A stretch of 64,000 nucleotides of DNA from an uncultured Sphaerochaeta sp. (lineage in GTDB: Bacteria > Spirochaetota > Spirochaetia > Sphaerochaetales > Sphaerochaetaceae), in contig NZ_OY781939.1 of assembly GCF_963677315.1 (NCBI RefSeq), forward strand, positions 2,356,001 to 2,420,000. Direction: 5' to 3'. Each line of letters starts with the position of its first letter. The stretch's first letter is position 1. A model generated the notes under the pieces. That model worked only from the letters and a program-made list of their open reading frames with translations. It ran no database searches and was not told the origin of the DNA. The position numbers and the translations under genes are program-made. Shown here piece by piece: positions 44,184 through 52,819 of this stretch.

Positions 44184-45431
44184 CTATTGATGGTGCAAGC
44201 ACGTGGGGATGTCGAGTTTCAGAGCTCTTCTTATGGGAAAAACTGCTACAAGCATGGAAAGGAGTATACCAGCAGAGAATGCCTTGAGTATGGTGGTAAA
44301 GTTCCAAGCTCCTCGCATGATACTCGAAATCCTGAACCCAATATCCATATCCCTGAACATGAAGCCAAAGTCCAATCCTGTGTTTACCAGATAGATATTC
44401 ACCAGGCTTCCCAATGCTATACCCGCGACTGACCCTATGAGTCCGATACCTCCGGCCTCAAAGAGAAAGGAGAGAAGGATGTCACGGTCTTTCATCCCTA
44501 GTGCACGCATCATGCCAAGCTCTCTCATTCTTTCATACATTGCCATCAACATGGTGTTGGAAACTCCAACAGCTGCGATAATGAAGACAAGGAAGAGAAT
44601 CATCCCTGTTCCCCCTTGTTTGGCTTCCACCAGTGCAAGGTAGTCTCGAGCAAGATCTTCCCAGGTGAAGACACTGAACCCTTCAGGGAGTTTTGCTTGC
44701 AAGGTGGCTTTGGCTTGTTCAAGGTTGGTTTTCTCAGGGAGGACGATATCGATACTTGTCACCGAGTTTTCCATTCCAAGGTAGGTACCAGCTGCATCAA
44801 TATCCATCATGATGAGTGTTCGGTTCACATTGGGGTTGGGGCAGTTCACGATACCGACAATTTGCATGTCGAAGGCCTCATAGAAGCCTCCCTTGCCTCT
44901 GGTGAGGAACGTAACCCAGTAGCCGACCTCTGCCCCTATGTCCTCAGCAAACCAGCTGCCCAATACCACTCCGTCCATCTCCCCCGGTTCAAGGTGTCGT
45001 CCTTCCACCAAGGTATCTTCGAAACGATAGACCTCAAAATCTTGTTTGGGATCGATGGCCGTCACTCTTACACTCATATTGCCGTCTTCACCAAAATCAT
45101 CACTATAGAGAATCATATCAGCGGCGAAGGTGGTTCTCACGGTCGCCACCCCTTGTTCTTCCTCTACCAATGGAATGATGGATTCTGGATTCTCTATGCT
45201 GGCCTCTAGGGGAAGGAATGCACGGTCTTCCCAGTATCCATCAGCATAGATACGAAGAGAGGCTGTCTCATACCAACGGAGGTTGCGCATCGATTCCAGC
45301 GTAGCACCCCCGAGAATGGAATCAACGATGATGTACATCATCAACCCAACTGCGATGGCCACAGATGTGATGATCGTACGCCGCTTGTAACGGCTGAGAT
45401 TCTTCACTGCCAGTTGCAGGATAAATTTCAT
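44184..45431 (-). CDS. FtsX/MacB-type ABC permease (module A, first)
   Basis: 415 residues from ATG 45431 (GGAG six bases upstream; the GTG just before is too close). Same topology as the next gene: NLSRYKRRTIITSVAIAVGLMMYIIVDSI helix, large periplasmic domain, then MILFLVFIIAAVGVSNTMLMAMYERMRELGMMRALGMKDRDI and two more helices. The two permeases share only the FtsX blocks, as LolC and LolE do. The ATPase stop is two bases upstream. Confidence 0.88.
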   Translation of the reverse strand: MKFILQLAVKNLSRYKRRTIITSVAIAVGLMMYIIVDSILGGATLESMRNLRWYETASLRIYADGYWEDRAFLPLEASIENPESIIPLVEEEQGVATVRTTFAADMILYSDDFGEDGNMSVRVTAIDPKQDFEVYRFEDTLVEGRHLEPGEMDGVVLGSWFAEDIGAEVGYWVTFLTRGKGGFYEAFDMQIVGIVNCPNPNVNRTLIMMDIDAAGTYLGMENSVTSIDIVLPEKTNLEQAKATLQAKLPEGFSVFTWEDLARDYLALVEAKQGGTGMILFLVFIIAAVGVSNTMLMAMYERMRELGMMRALGMKDRDILLSFLFEAGGIGLIGSVAGIALGSLVNIYLVNTGLDFGFMFRDMDIGFRISSIMRGAWNFTTILKAFSAGILLSMLVAVFPIRRALKLDIPTCLHHQ

Positions 45432-45433
45432 CA

Positions 45434-46117
45434 CTATCTCCTTTCGTCACTAACGATAGCACCGTCATGCAGTTGCACAAGGCGGGAGGCGTAATCCATG
45501 ACCATCTGGTCGTGTGTGGAGAAGATGAACGTGGTACGATACTTCTCATTCATGCGTTTCATCAGCTTGAGAATCTCTTCCCCAGTCTTGGAATCCAGAT
45601 TGGCAGTCGGTTCATCAGCGAGGATGATCTGTGGGTTCTTTACGAGCGCTCGGGCGATGGCTATTCTCTGCTGTTGCCCACCGCTGAGCTTTGCAGGGCG
45701 TCGATCCTCCATCCCTTCCAGGCCAACTTCCTTTAGTACTTCATAGGTGCGTCTCTTGACCTCACTCTCACTGACATCAAGCAGGGAGAGTACAAAGCTG
45801 ACATTTTCATAGGCGGAGAGGACTGGGATCAAGTTATAGGTCTGGAAAATAAAACCAAGATTATTTCTCCTGAATGCTGTTTTCTCAACCTTGTCCATGG
45901 TACTGATTGCAGCATCATTGATGAAGATTTCTCCCTCATCCAATCCATCTATACAACCAATAAGATTGAGCAACGTGGTCTTTCCTGATCCTGAGGGTCC
46001 GGCAATGGAGAGAAACTCGCCTGCTTCAATATCCAGGGAGACTTTTTTCAATGCCTTGACTACCGTTTCACCTGTCTTGTAGTTTCTCGATACTTTTTCA
46101 ATTCTGATCATGCTCAT
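45434..46117 (-). CDS. LolD/MacB-type ABC ATPase (module A)
   Basis: 227 residues. Walker A GPSGSGKTTLLNLIG, Q-loop FIFQTYNLIPVLSAYENV, signature LSGGQQQRIAIARAL, Walker B IILADEPTANLD and H-loop FSTHD are all intact. VKALKKVSLDIEAGEFLSI and the LNLIG.ID strand are typical of the LolD/MacB class that powers mechanotransmission rather than import. The start lies 20 bases inside the slipin gene. Confidence 0.95.
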   Translation of the reverse strand: MSMIRIEKVSRNYKTGETVVKALKKVSLDIEAGEFLSIAGPSGSGKTTLLNLIGCIDGLDEGEIFINDAAISTMDKVEKTAFRRNNLGFIFQTYNLIPVLSAYENVSFVLSLLDVSESEVKRRTYEVLKEVGLEGMEDRRPAKLSGGQQQRIAIARALVKNPQIILADEPTANLDSKTGEEILKLMKRMNEKYRTTFIFSTHDQMVMDYASRLVQLHDGAIVSDERR

Positions 46118-47210
46118 CTTCTGTTACTTCCTTCTCAGTGTTTCGTTTTGCCTGTTCTACTTTCTGCATTGCCGCTGTTCCCATAACCGCACCAAAGTCC
46201 ATATGATCCAGGATTGAGGCCGGCATCAACATCATTGAGTTGTTCTGTCTTATACCCTCATACACCATATTCATCGACCTGAGTTGCAGTGCAATCGGGT
46301 CATTGGCGTATTCAGCTGAAGCCTCAGTGAATTTCTTTGCAATCTCCACCTCTGCGGCACCCAGTATGATTCTCGACTCTTTCTCACGCTCAGCCTGCGC
46401 TTGCTTGCTTAGCGCATCCTCCAATTCCTTTGGGATAATGATATCGGTAATCTCTATTGAGAGAATGGTAACACCCCATGGATTGGTCTTGGCATCAAGG
46501 GCTTGCTGTATCTCCCGTCCGAGCTCTTCACGTTCGCTGAGTAGACTTCTCAGGTAGTGCTTGCCGATGGAATCGCGGAGTGCTGTCTGAGCCGATAGGA
46601 TGACCGCCTCAGTGTAATCCTCAACTTCCAGAATGGCCTTCTTTGCATCCCAGATCATCCAGAATGCCAAGGCATCCACATGGACAGGAACAGTATCCTT
46701 GGTAAGTGTTTTCTCGGCACTGAAGTCAGTTGCCCTGATACGGGTATCGATGAACTCAGCAGCTCGGTCGATCAAGGGGATAAGGAAAAATAGCCCAGGT
46801 CCCCTGACTGTCTGGAACTTTCCCAACCTTAGTATGATGACCTTGTCCCAGTGATAGACCAACTGGAAAGAGGATGAGATGAGAAGCCCGAGCGAGGAAA
46901 GGGCAGTGATCGGATAGAGATACAATGAAAGTTCTCCGATTACCCAGACCCACAGGATCAGAATGATCGCCATCACCAATGTCCACAGGGGGAAGAGGGC
47001 GATGACAATAGCTGCTATAAATGTCGCGGTACTCACCAAGACAAGCGCCTCATGTGGCATGGAAGGGTAGAGCAAGAGTTGAAGGATAGCCCCTCCAGCG
47101 AGAAAGAGTGCCAACACCAAGAAGGAAAGTGCTCCGTAGTTAAAGTCCTTCTTCAAAACGAAACCCTTCATGTTCTTGATTCGTTCAATTTTTTTCTTGT
47201 ACAGGTTCAT
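46098..47210 (-). CDS. SPFH-domain slipin/stomatin-like protein
   Basis: 370 residues. An N-terminal membrane hairpin of several hydrophobic segments (about 25-110) precedes the SPFH/Band 7 domain: VIILRLGKFQTVRGPGLFFLIPLIDRAAEFIDTRIRATDF, TVPVHVDALAFWMIWDAKKA and TALRDSIGKHYLRSLLSERE. The coiled-coil region with LSKQAQAEREKESRIILGAAEVEIAKKF is also typical. Slipins build membrane scaffolds or microdomains. Unusually it is inside an ABC-export operon rather than beside an NfeD gene, which suggests that it organises the transporter in the membrane. Confidence 0.9.
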   Translation of the reverse strand: MNLYKKKIERIKNMKGFVLKKDFNYGALSFLVLALFLAGGAILQLLLYPSMPHEALVLVSTATFIAAIVIALFPLWTLVMAIILILWVWVIGELSLYLYPITALSSLGLLISSSFQLVYHWDKVIILRLGKFQTVRGPGLFFLIPLIDRAAEFIDTRIRATDFSAEKTLTKDTVPVHVDALAFWMIWDAKKAILEVEDYTEAVILSAQTALRDSIGKHYLRSLLSEREELGREIQQALDAKTNPWGVTILSIEITDIIIPKELEDALSKQAQAEREKESRIILGAAEVEIAKKFTEASAEYANDPIALQLRSMNMVYEGIRQNNSMMLMPASILDHMDFGAVMGTAAMQKVEQAKRNTEKEVTEDEHDQN

Positions 47211-47212
47211 GA

Positions 47213-47626
47213 TTATTCCCCTTGTGTATGTACTTCATTTCCCATGTCTTTGATGGCGGCGATCAACTCGCTTGGCTGGAATCCATAGGAAAAAGCTTTT
47301 GTGATATATTCCTTGGTGATCTGGGAAAGGATACGTTCCCGTTCGATCCCATCAATACTGACTTCCTTATCACTGATGAAGGTTCCTGAACCTTGTTGGG
47401 TCACCACGATATTTCTGATTTCCATCTCTGCGTATGCTCTGGCAACCGTGTTCGGGTTGACGCTTAAATCCACCGCCAGTGCTCGAACGGTAGGGAGTTG
47501 GGATCCCTTTCCCAGTCTGCCATCGGCAATGGCCATCTCCACCTGGAAGATGATCTGCTTATAGAAAGGCACACCACTCTTTACATCCAGACTGAATTCC
47601 AATTTTGGCTCGATCTTGGCCACCAT
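47213..47626 (-). CDS. GntR-family regulator, YtrA type
   Basis: 137 residues from ATG 47626 (GAGGAG just upstream; an ATG four codons earlier lacks a site). The N-terminal winged helix shows VPFYKQIIFQVEMAIADGRLGKGSQLPTVRALAVDLSVNPNTVARAYAEME and GSGTFIS. A short C-terminal helical tail, rather than a ligand-binding domain, places it in the YtrA subfamily, whose members usually repress an ABC transporter operon beside them. It leads module A and its promoter contains an operator-like palindrome, so autoregulation is likely. Confidence 0.93.
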   Translation of the reverse strand: MVAKIEPKLEFSLDVKSGVPFYKQIIFQVEMAIADGRLGKGSQLPTVRALAVDLSVNPNTVARAYAEMEIRNIVVTQQGSGTFISDKEVSIDGIERERILSQITKEYITKAFSYGFQPSELIAAIKDMGNEVHTQGE

Positions 47627-47641
47627 TGCTCTCCTCATTTC

Positions 47642-47671
47642 TTGTACTATTGTACTGGTGTATTAGTACAA
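47642..47671. promoter_or_regulatory. Palindromic operator of the GntR regulator
   Basis: TTGTACTA at 47642-47649 and TAGTACAA at 47664-47671 form a 30-bp dyad with perfect 8-bp arms and further matches inside. It covers the spacer and the -10 region of the module A promoter, a position for repression. Assignment to the adjacent YtrA-type regulator is inference. Confidence 0.7.
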
Positions 47672-47677
47672 TGTCAA
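47649..47677 (-). promoter_or_regulatory. Promoter of module A
   Basis: Minus strand TTGACA (47677-47672), 17-base spacer, TACAAT (47654-47649). Near-consensus sigma-70 promoter; transcription would begin about 15 bases before the GntR start. Confidence 0.8.
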
Positions 47678-47695
47678 CAAAATCATGAGTCTGTT

Positions 47696-47731
47696 CAAAA
47701 ACAAAAGAGCTGCCTCCCGTAGGAAGCAGCT
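47696..47731 (-). terminator. Rho-independent terminator of pirin gene
   Basis: On the minus strand AGCTGCTTCC, loop TACG, GGAGGCAGCT (one mismatch), followed by CTTTTGTTTTT. Confidence 0.8.
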
Positions 47732-47751
47732 TACATGCTTATTAACTTATT

Positions 47752-48591
47752 TTATTGCTTATGTTTGATAAAGGTATTGTCTTGCAGTTCCTGCCGCGCA
47801 AGACGTAGCTCTTCAGGCGTATTCATGACAATGGGACCTGCCCAAGCAATAGGTTCCTTCAACGGTTTTGCCGCATAGAGAAAGAAGCGAACACCTGCTT
47901 CCCCAGATGAGAGTGAGAGGGTATCCCCTTCTCCAAAGAGTACAGCCCTATGGAAAGGTACTTCCTTTCCATCTGTGAGCAGGGATCCCTCCACTATATA
48001 GAGGAAAAGCGTGTTTTCAGAGGGAACTTCCAAACTCCAGGATTGATTTGCTTCCAGCTTGACATCGAGGTAGGTGGTTTTTACATAATCACCTTCTTCC
48101 GGCCCCTTGGTCCCATTATAGGAGCCACTGATAACCCTGACCTCACTCCCAGTCTCCTTGACAACAGGGATTTGTGCTTTCCTGATATCCCGATACGCAG
48201 GATCGGTCATCTTGTCTTTCTTGGGCAGGTTGATCCAGAGCTGACATCCAAGCATACGATCACTGGGCTGCGGCATTTCCTGGTGGATGATGCCACTACC
48301 CCCGGTCATCCACTGGCAGCATCCCTCGTTTATGGAGCCACTGTTTCCCAGGCTATCCCCATGCTCAATCTCACCTTCAATGAGGTAGGTTACCGTCTCT
48401 ATCCCCCGATGGGGATGCCAAGGGAATCCTTTGATGTAGTCTTCACTATCCTTTGAATCGAATGCATCAAGCAAAAGAAATGGGTCAAAATCCTTGGTAT
48501 CATTGTATCCGATAACCCTAACCAGCTTGACTCCGGCTCCGTCGTACTGTACCGCTCCGCCTGTGATGCGCTTGATTGGTCGTTTCTGCAT
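47752..48591 (-). CDS. Pirin-family protein
   Basis: 279 residues from ATG 48591 with AAGGAG upstream. The N-terminal cupin carries the pirin metal site: FPWHPHRGIETVTYLIEGEIEHGDSLG and GSGIIHQEMP supply the three His and one Glu. The C-terminal cupin lacks metal ligands, as usual. Bacterial pirins include quercetinases and redox-linked modulators of metabolic enzymes; the role here cannot be told. A hairpin terminator follows. Confidence 0.92.
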   Translation of the reverse strand: MQKRPIKRITGGAVQYDGAGVKLVRVIGYNDTKDFDPFLLLDAFDSKDSEDYIKGFPWHPHRGIETVTYLIEGEIEHGDSLGNSGSINEGCCQWMTGGSGIIHQEMPQPSDRMLGCQLWINLPKKDKMTDPAYRDIRKAQIPVVKETGSEVRVISGSYNGTKGPEEGDYVKTTYLDVKLEANQSWSLEVPSENTLFLYIVEGSLLTDGKEVPFHRAVLFGEGDTLSLSSGEAGVRFFLYAAKPLKEPIAWAGPIVMNTPEELRLARQELQDNTFIKHKQ

Positions 48592-48622
48592 GATCGCTCC
48601 TTCTATTGTGCTCATAGTATAA

Positions 48623-48643
48623 CACCCACGTAGGACGTGGGTG
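48623..48643 (-). terminator. Hairpin after ferritin gene
   Basis: CACCCACGT, loop, ACGTGGGTG: perfect 9-bp stem lying between ferritin and pirin. On the minus strand it is followed only by TTATACTAT, so termination may be partial. Confidence 0.6.
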
Positions 48644-48666
48644 CATACAACTTCTTTTTGTTTGTT

Positions 48667-49179
48667 TTACAGCTGTAAGGAAGGAGGTGAGAAGACTCTT
48701 GCTTCCAGCTCCTTGTTGAGCATGTACAGGCCACGGTTATCAGAGCCAAAGACCTCGAACTTCTGGATGTTTTCCTGAGCATTGGCTTCTTCTTCACCTT
48801 GTTCCTTGATGAACCAGTCAAGGAATTGCTGGGAGCGATAATCTTTCTGTTTTACCGCTACCTCATAGATGTTGTTGATGGAGGCTGTAACATATTCCTC
48901 GTGCTTAAGAGCCTCAACAAGAGGATCCTTGGTATTTTCGTATGATTTGCTGGGATCTGCCAGAGCGGAGAGTGTTACGGCATGTCCATTGTTCAACAAG
49001 TACTGGCGAAAGAGCATGGCGTGACTCATCTCTTCCTGTGCTTGTACCTTGAACCAGTTCTCATATCCGAATAGTCCCTTTTCAGCGTAGAAGTTTGCCA
49101 TATCAAGATACAGATATGCGGAATAGAACTCCTTGTTGATTTGTTCATTCAATAATGTGGCGATTTCTTTTGATAGCAT
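48667..49179 (-). CDS. ftnA: Bacterial non-haem ferritin
   Basis: 170 residues from ATG 49179 with AAGGAG upstream. Four-helix ferritin: LLNEQINKEFYSAYLYLDMANFYAEKGLFGYENWFKVQAQEEMSHAMLF holds the ferroxidase Glu17 and the EEMSH site, and EEYVTASINNIYEVAVKQKDY and FIKEQGEEEANAQ complete it. No haem-ligand Met pattern of bacterioferritin is seen. It stores iron and limits oxidative damage in an anaerobe. It is divergent from trkH with about 57 bases between starts. Confidence 0.95.
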   Translation of the reverse strand: MLSKEIATLLNEQINKEFYSAYLYLDMANFYAEKGLFGYENWFKVQAQEEMSHAMLFRQYLLNNGHAVTLSALADPSKSYENTKDPLVEALKHEEYVTASINNIYEVAVKQKDYRSQQFLDWFIKEQGEEEANAQENIQKFEVFGSDNRGLYMLNKELEARVFSPPSLQL

Positions 49180-49236
49180 ATGAATCTCCTTATTTTTACT
49201 AATACAAAGATACAACTAATATTATGTATCGACAAT

Positions 49237-50592
49237 ATGTCACTTGCCTCGCTATCTTGCACATCAGGAAAAGACGCAGTAGACTCTGTCTCCATGGAAA
49301 AGCGTATGAAAAGGCCGCTACGAGCAAATCACTATTTGCTGCTAGGCTTTCTGGCTATCATTCTGGTGGGTTCGTTGCTGTTGCGACTTCCCATCTCCCA
49401 CAACGAAGGAATAAAAATTTCCTACTGGGATTCACTTTTTATATCCACCAGTGCAGTTTGTGTTACTGGACTCGTTACGGTTGATGTAGCGCTGACATTC
49501 TCTCTTTTTGGGCGCACGGTCATTGCTATACTGATCCTGCTTGGAGGCTTGGGATTTGCCTCAATGGTTATCTCCTTCAGTCTCCTCTTGGGCATGAACA
49601 TCGGACTCAGTCAACGGTCTTTCATCAAGGAAGCCTACAACCTCTCTTCTGTCCAAGGCACGTTGATGGTGGTACGTGCTGTTGGTTTGGCAGCTTTGTT
49701 GGTGCAGGGCGTTGGTGTATTTATTGAATATTTCATATTTCGTTCAACGTATGGTCCTCTTGATGCCTTGGGGCACGCGGTATTCAATACCATCTCTGCA
49801 TTCAATAACGCCGGTTTTGACCTCATGGGAAAGTATCAGAGTCTATCCATGTACCGTCATAGTGTTGCGATGAATCTTACGACTGCTTTACTGATTATAA
49901 TCGGAGGTACCGGTTTCTTTGTAATCGCAGATATAGTGAAAAACCGCAATTGGAAGAAACTGACCATGCACTCCAAGATTGTGGTGACCATGAACAGTAT
50001 TCTCCTCATCGGGGGGTTCCTGTTCTTTCTCTTTGTCGAACATCTGGAACCTCTTGCAGCATTTTTCCAGAGTGTTACTACCAGGACAGCAGGTTTTAAT
50101 ACCGTCGATATTGCAGGCTTGAGTCAAGCTGGACTCCTTGTTACCATTGTCTTGATGTTCATCGGAGCAAGTCCTGGATCCACTGGTGGAGGTATCAAGA
50201 CCTCCACAACCTTTACGCTGTTTCTCAGCCTCGGCTCCTTGATGTTTGGCCGGCAGACAGCTGCCTTCAAGCGTAAGATTGGAGGTGAGAGTATTCTCAA
50301 GGCTTTTCAGGTCCTCTTGCTTTCCATTTTGCTCATAGGTGGTGGGAGCTTTCTGCTGTTGATTATTGAAGGATCGAAGTTCACTTTTCTAGAGGTACTG
50401 TTTGAAGCGGTTTCCGCTTTTGCTACCGTTGGACTTTCAATGGGGATCACCACCGAAATAGCTACACTATCGAAGCTCGTATTGGTGGTAGTAATGTTTG
50501 CTGGAAGAGTCGGCCCTATCACCATAGCCACCAGTTTCGCGAGGAAAGCCTCACAACTGGGCTATGTTGAAGAGCAGGTGTTTATTGGATAG
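49237..50592 (+). CDS. trkH: Trk/Ktr potassium uptake channel subunit
   Basis: About 451 residues. Four K-channel-like repeats show their selectivity-filter loops: STSAVCVTGLVTVD, FNTISAFNNAGFDL, QSVTTRTAGFNTVD and AVSAFATVGLSMG. Each is flanked by membrane helices. The size is closer to KtrB than to E. coli TrkH. The start is uncertain: ATG 49237 has no ribosome site, and ATG 49294 just before RPLRANHYLLLGF is an alternative. It works with the TrkA-type gene that follows 13 bases later. Confidence 0.92.
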   Translation: MSLASLSCTSGKDAVDSVSMEKRMKRPLRANHYLLLGFLAIILVGSLLLRLPISHNEGIKISYWDSLFISTSAVCVTGLVTVDVALTFSLFGRTVIAILILLGGLGFASMVISFSLLLGMNIGLSQRSFIKEAYNLSSVQGTLMVVRAVGLAALLVQGVGVFIEYFIFRSTYGPLDALGHAVFNTISAFNNAGFDLMGKYQSLSMYRHSVAMNLTTALLIIIGGTGFFVIADIVKNRNWKKLTMHSKIVVTMNSILLIGGFLFFLFVEHLEPLAAFFQSVTTRTAGFNTVDIAGLSQAGLLVTIVLMFIGASPGSTGGGIKTSTTFTLFLSLGSLMFGRQTAAFKRKIGGESILKAFQVLLLSILLIGGGSFLLLIIEGSKFTFLEVLFEAVSAFATVGLSMGITTEIATLSKLVLVVVMFAGRVGPITIATSFARKASQLGYVEEQVFIG

Positions 50593-50605
50593 GAGATAAT
50601 TTGCC

Positions 50606-51277
50606 ATGAAGAAAGAGTATGATCCAGATGCCTATGGGATTATTGGGCTGGGAAGGTTCGGCCTGTCCTTGGCCCTTGAACTAACTAAGGCAGGCAAACA
50701 GGTTATTGTCCTGGAAATTGAGGAAGAGAAGCTAAACGCAGTCAAGGATCAGTTGGAGAATATCTATCCAGTGAAATCAGTCACTGAAGAAGTATTGCAT
50801 GAGTCTGGAATCTCCCACTGCCGCACTGCAATTGTCTGCATAGGAAAGGATATTGAATCAAATATTCTGGTAACGATGAGCTTGATCGAGTTGGGTATCC
50901 CCCGGGTCATTGCCAAGGCAACAAGCATGAATCATGGCAAGGTGCTTGAGCGTATTGGGGCTGAGGCTGTCTTTCCTGAGGTTGAGATGGGAGAGCGACT
51001 AGCCCGTTCCTTGGTCTCCACTGGGACACTGGACTTCCTTGAGCTTTGTGATGATTTCTCCATTGCCAATGTCACACTCTCCAGAAAATTCGCCGATCAA
51101 AGTGTGGCTGACTTGAACCTTCGTAAACGGTATCACCTGAATATTATTGTAATCATTCGAGACGAGACAGCAATCAGTGAGATCATGCCTGACCAACAGC
51201 TGTTCGAGGATGATGTATTGGTTGTTGGTGGGACCAACGATGCAATCAGGAAATTTGAACAGGCAAATGAAGCCTAG
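50606..51277 (+). CDS. trkA: Trk/Ktr regulatory subunit (RCK domain)
   Basis: 223 residues. One RCK domain with Rossmann motif YGIIGLGRFGLSLALELTKAGKQVIVLEIEEEKLNAV and CIGKDIESNILVTMSLIELGI, followed by a TrkA-C domain (ANVTLSRKFADQSVADLNLRKRYHLNIIVIIRD). The single RCK unit is the KtrA arrangement, an octameric gating ring sensing nucleotides. GGAGATAA precedes the ATG. The 3' end overlaps the convergent gamma-carbonic-anhydrase-like gene by four bases. Confidence 0.93.
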   Translation: MKKEYDPDAYGIIGLGRFGLSLALELTKAGKQVIVLEIEEEKLNAVKDQLENIYPVKSVTEEVLHESGISHCRTAIVCIGKDIESNILVTMSLIELGIPRVIAKATSMNHGKVLERIGAEAVFPEVEMGERLARSLVSTGTLDFLELCDDFSIANVTLSRKFADQSVADLNLRKRYHLNIIVIIRDETAISEIMPDQQLFEDDVLVVGGTNDAIRKFEQANEA

Positions 51278-51795
51278 TTGATCGTCTGTTTGCCGGTTGC
51301 AAGGTCGTGAGCAAACTCCCAGTACTCCTGGGTGTTTTCCCGTACCTTGGCAAACTCCTCGTCACTGAGTGTCCTGATGAGTTTTGCAGGGGTACCGACC
51401 AGCAGTGAGCGGGGAGGGTAAACCTTGTTCTGGGAAACCAGAGCCCCTGCAGCAACGATGGACTCATCCCCAATTACTGCTCCATTGAGTACAATTGCTC
51501 CCATACCGATAAGACAGTCATCCTCAATGGTGCAGGCATGGATGATGGCACCATGTCCGATAGTGCATCTTTCTCCCACAATAAGCGGGAAGCCCTTGTC
51601 TACATGTGCAACTACGTTGTCCTGAAGGTTCGATTTGCTTCCAATATGAATAGTATTCACATCTGCCCTGAGTGTGGCATGAAACCAGATAGAGACCCCT
51701 TCCCCCAATGTGACATTGCCGATGACATCAGCACTGGGTGCGATATAACAACCTTCTGCAATACTCGGTGACTTACCATTATATGCGTACATCAT
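51274..51795 (-). CDS. Gamma-carbonic-anhydrase-like hexapeptide protein
   Basis: 173 residues of left-handed beta-helix repeats (IGNVTLGEGVSIW, ADVNTIHIGSKSNLQDNVVAHVD, VGERCTIGHGAIIHACTIEDDCLIGMGAIVLNG). The three metal His are in VAHVDKG, GHGAIIH and match the YrdA/gamma-CA type. The C-terminus VYPPRSLLVGTPAKLIRTLSDEE is standard. Such trimers may have carbonic anhydrase activity, but many do not. Confidence 0.92.
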   Translation of the reverse strand: MMYAYNGKSPSIAEGCYIAPSADVIGNVTLGEGVSIWFHATLRADVNTIHIGSKSNLQDNVVAHVDKGFPLIVGERCTIGHGAIIHACTIEDDCLIGMGAIVLNGAVIGDESIVAAGALVSQNKVYPPRSLLVGTPAKLIRTLSDEEFAKVRENTQEYWEFAHDLATGKQTIN

Positions 51796-51857
51796 AGTCG
51801 GTTTCCTCTCTGGTTTGACTATATCCGGAATGCAATGATTCTGTACAGTCTGAAATA

Positions 51858-51880
51858 ATTTTGCAAATGACTTGCAAAAT
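51858..51880. promoter_or_regulatory. Zur/Fur-type operator of the znu operon
   Basis: ATTTTGCAA-N5-TTGCAAAAT, a perfect palindrome with 9-bp arms. It overlaps the -35 box of the znuA promoter and lies upstream of an operon whose last gene is a Fur-family regulator. Confidence 0.8.
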
Positions 51881-51900
51881 CATCATGGGTTTACTATGTT
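51872..51900 (+). promoter_or_regulatory. znuA promoter
   Basis: TTGCAA at 51872-51877, 17-base spacer, TATGTT at 51895-51900. The -35 element is inside the right arm of the palindrome, so a bound regulator would block it. Confidence 0.55.
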
Positions 51901-51922
51901 GTAGGTACTTGATGGAGGTACT

Positions 51923-52819
51923 ATGCGAACACGTGCATTATCGATACTACTGGCGCTCATCCTAATCCCTTTCGTTCTCTTTGCAGGGGGGAATACTGAG
52001 CAGGATTCCAAGCCTATTGTCATGGTGAGTATTCTTCCCCATGCATATTTTGTCGACCAGATCGCTGGTGACCTGGTGGAAACTGCTGTACTGGTTGGGG
52101 AGGGGCAGAATCCACATTCCTATGAACCTTCTCCTTCCCAAATGGCTCGGTTGGCAAAGGCCAGTATCTGGATTCTCAGTGGCACGGACTTTGAACATGC
52201 TCTTATCGACAAAGTCTCCAGTCTTTATCCAGATCTTGTAATCATAGATGGGACAGAAGGAATGATCCTCCGAACCTTGGAAGAGCATGACCATGAGGAT
52301 GAAGAAGCAGGTGAAGATGAGGCTGTTCATGATTTGAACATTGATCGACATACCTGGCTTGGATGGGAACAGTCGAAGGTGCTAGTGAAGAACATCAGCA
52401 CTGCATTGACCACCTATCTTGGATTGCCTGAAGCGGAACTAGAAGAGCGAGCTGGGCAACTTCTCTCCCAGATCGAGGGAGAATTCTCCTCGTTGGAAGC
52501 AGAACTCGCAGGGCTTTCTGGCAGTACCGTCTTTGTCTATCATCCCTCCTTTGGATACTTCCTTGACTCCTTCGGCCTTCATCAAGAGGCTGTCGAGACA
52601 GGAGGGAAGGAACCTACAGCAAAGGACTTGGCCCTCCTGATAGAGCGGGCACAAGATGATCAGGCAAAGGTGATCTTTGTACAAAAGCAATTCCCCTCCG
52701 GCAGTGCAGAGAAAGTCGCCCAGGTGGTTGGTGCACAGGTAGTTCCACTCGATCCCCTTGCCTATGATTGGTTGGGTAATATCCGCCTGATGGGCAATGC
52801 CCTGAAGGAAAGCCTATGA
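51923..52819 (+). CDS. znuA: Zinc ABC transporter substrate-binding protein
   Basis: 298 residues. Signal peptide ALSILLALILIPFVLFAGG, no lipobox cysteine. Cluster 9 metal-binding fold with likely ligands in SILPHAYF, GQNPHSYEPSP, DRHTWLGW and YHPSFGYFLDSFG. A His/acid-rich loop (EEHDHEDEEAGEDEAVHD, about 123-140) before the third site is typical of zinc-binding ZnuA and less of manganese proteins. It hands zinc to ZnuB; its stop overlaps the ATPase gene by four bases. Confidence 0.9.
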   Translation: MRTRALSILLALILIPFVLFAGGNTEQDSKPIVMVSILPHAYFVDQIAGDLVETAVLVGEGQNPHSYEPSPSQMARLAKASIWILSGTDFEHALIDKVSSLYPDLVIIDGTEGMILRTLEEHDHEDEEAGEDEAVHDLNIDRHTWLGWEQSKVLVKNISTALTTYLGLPEAELEERAGQLLSQIEGEFSSLEAELAGLSGSTVFVYHPSFGYFLDSFGLHQEAVETGGKEPTAKDLALLIERAQDDQAKVIFVQKQFPSGSAEKVAQVVGAQVVPLDPLAYDWLGNIRLMGNALKESL

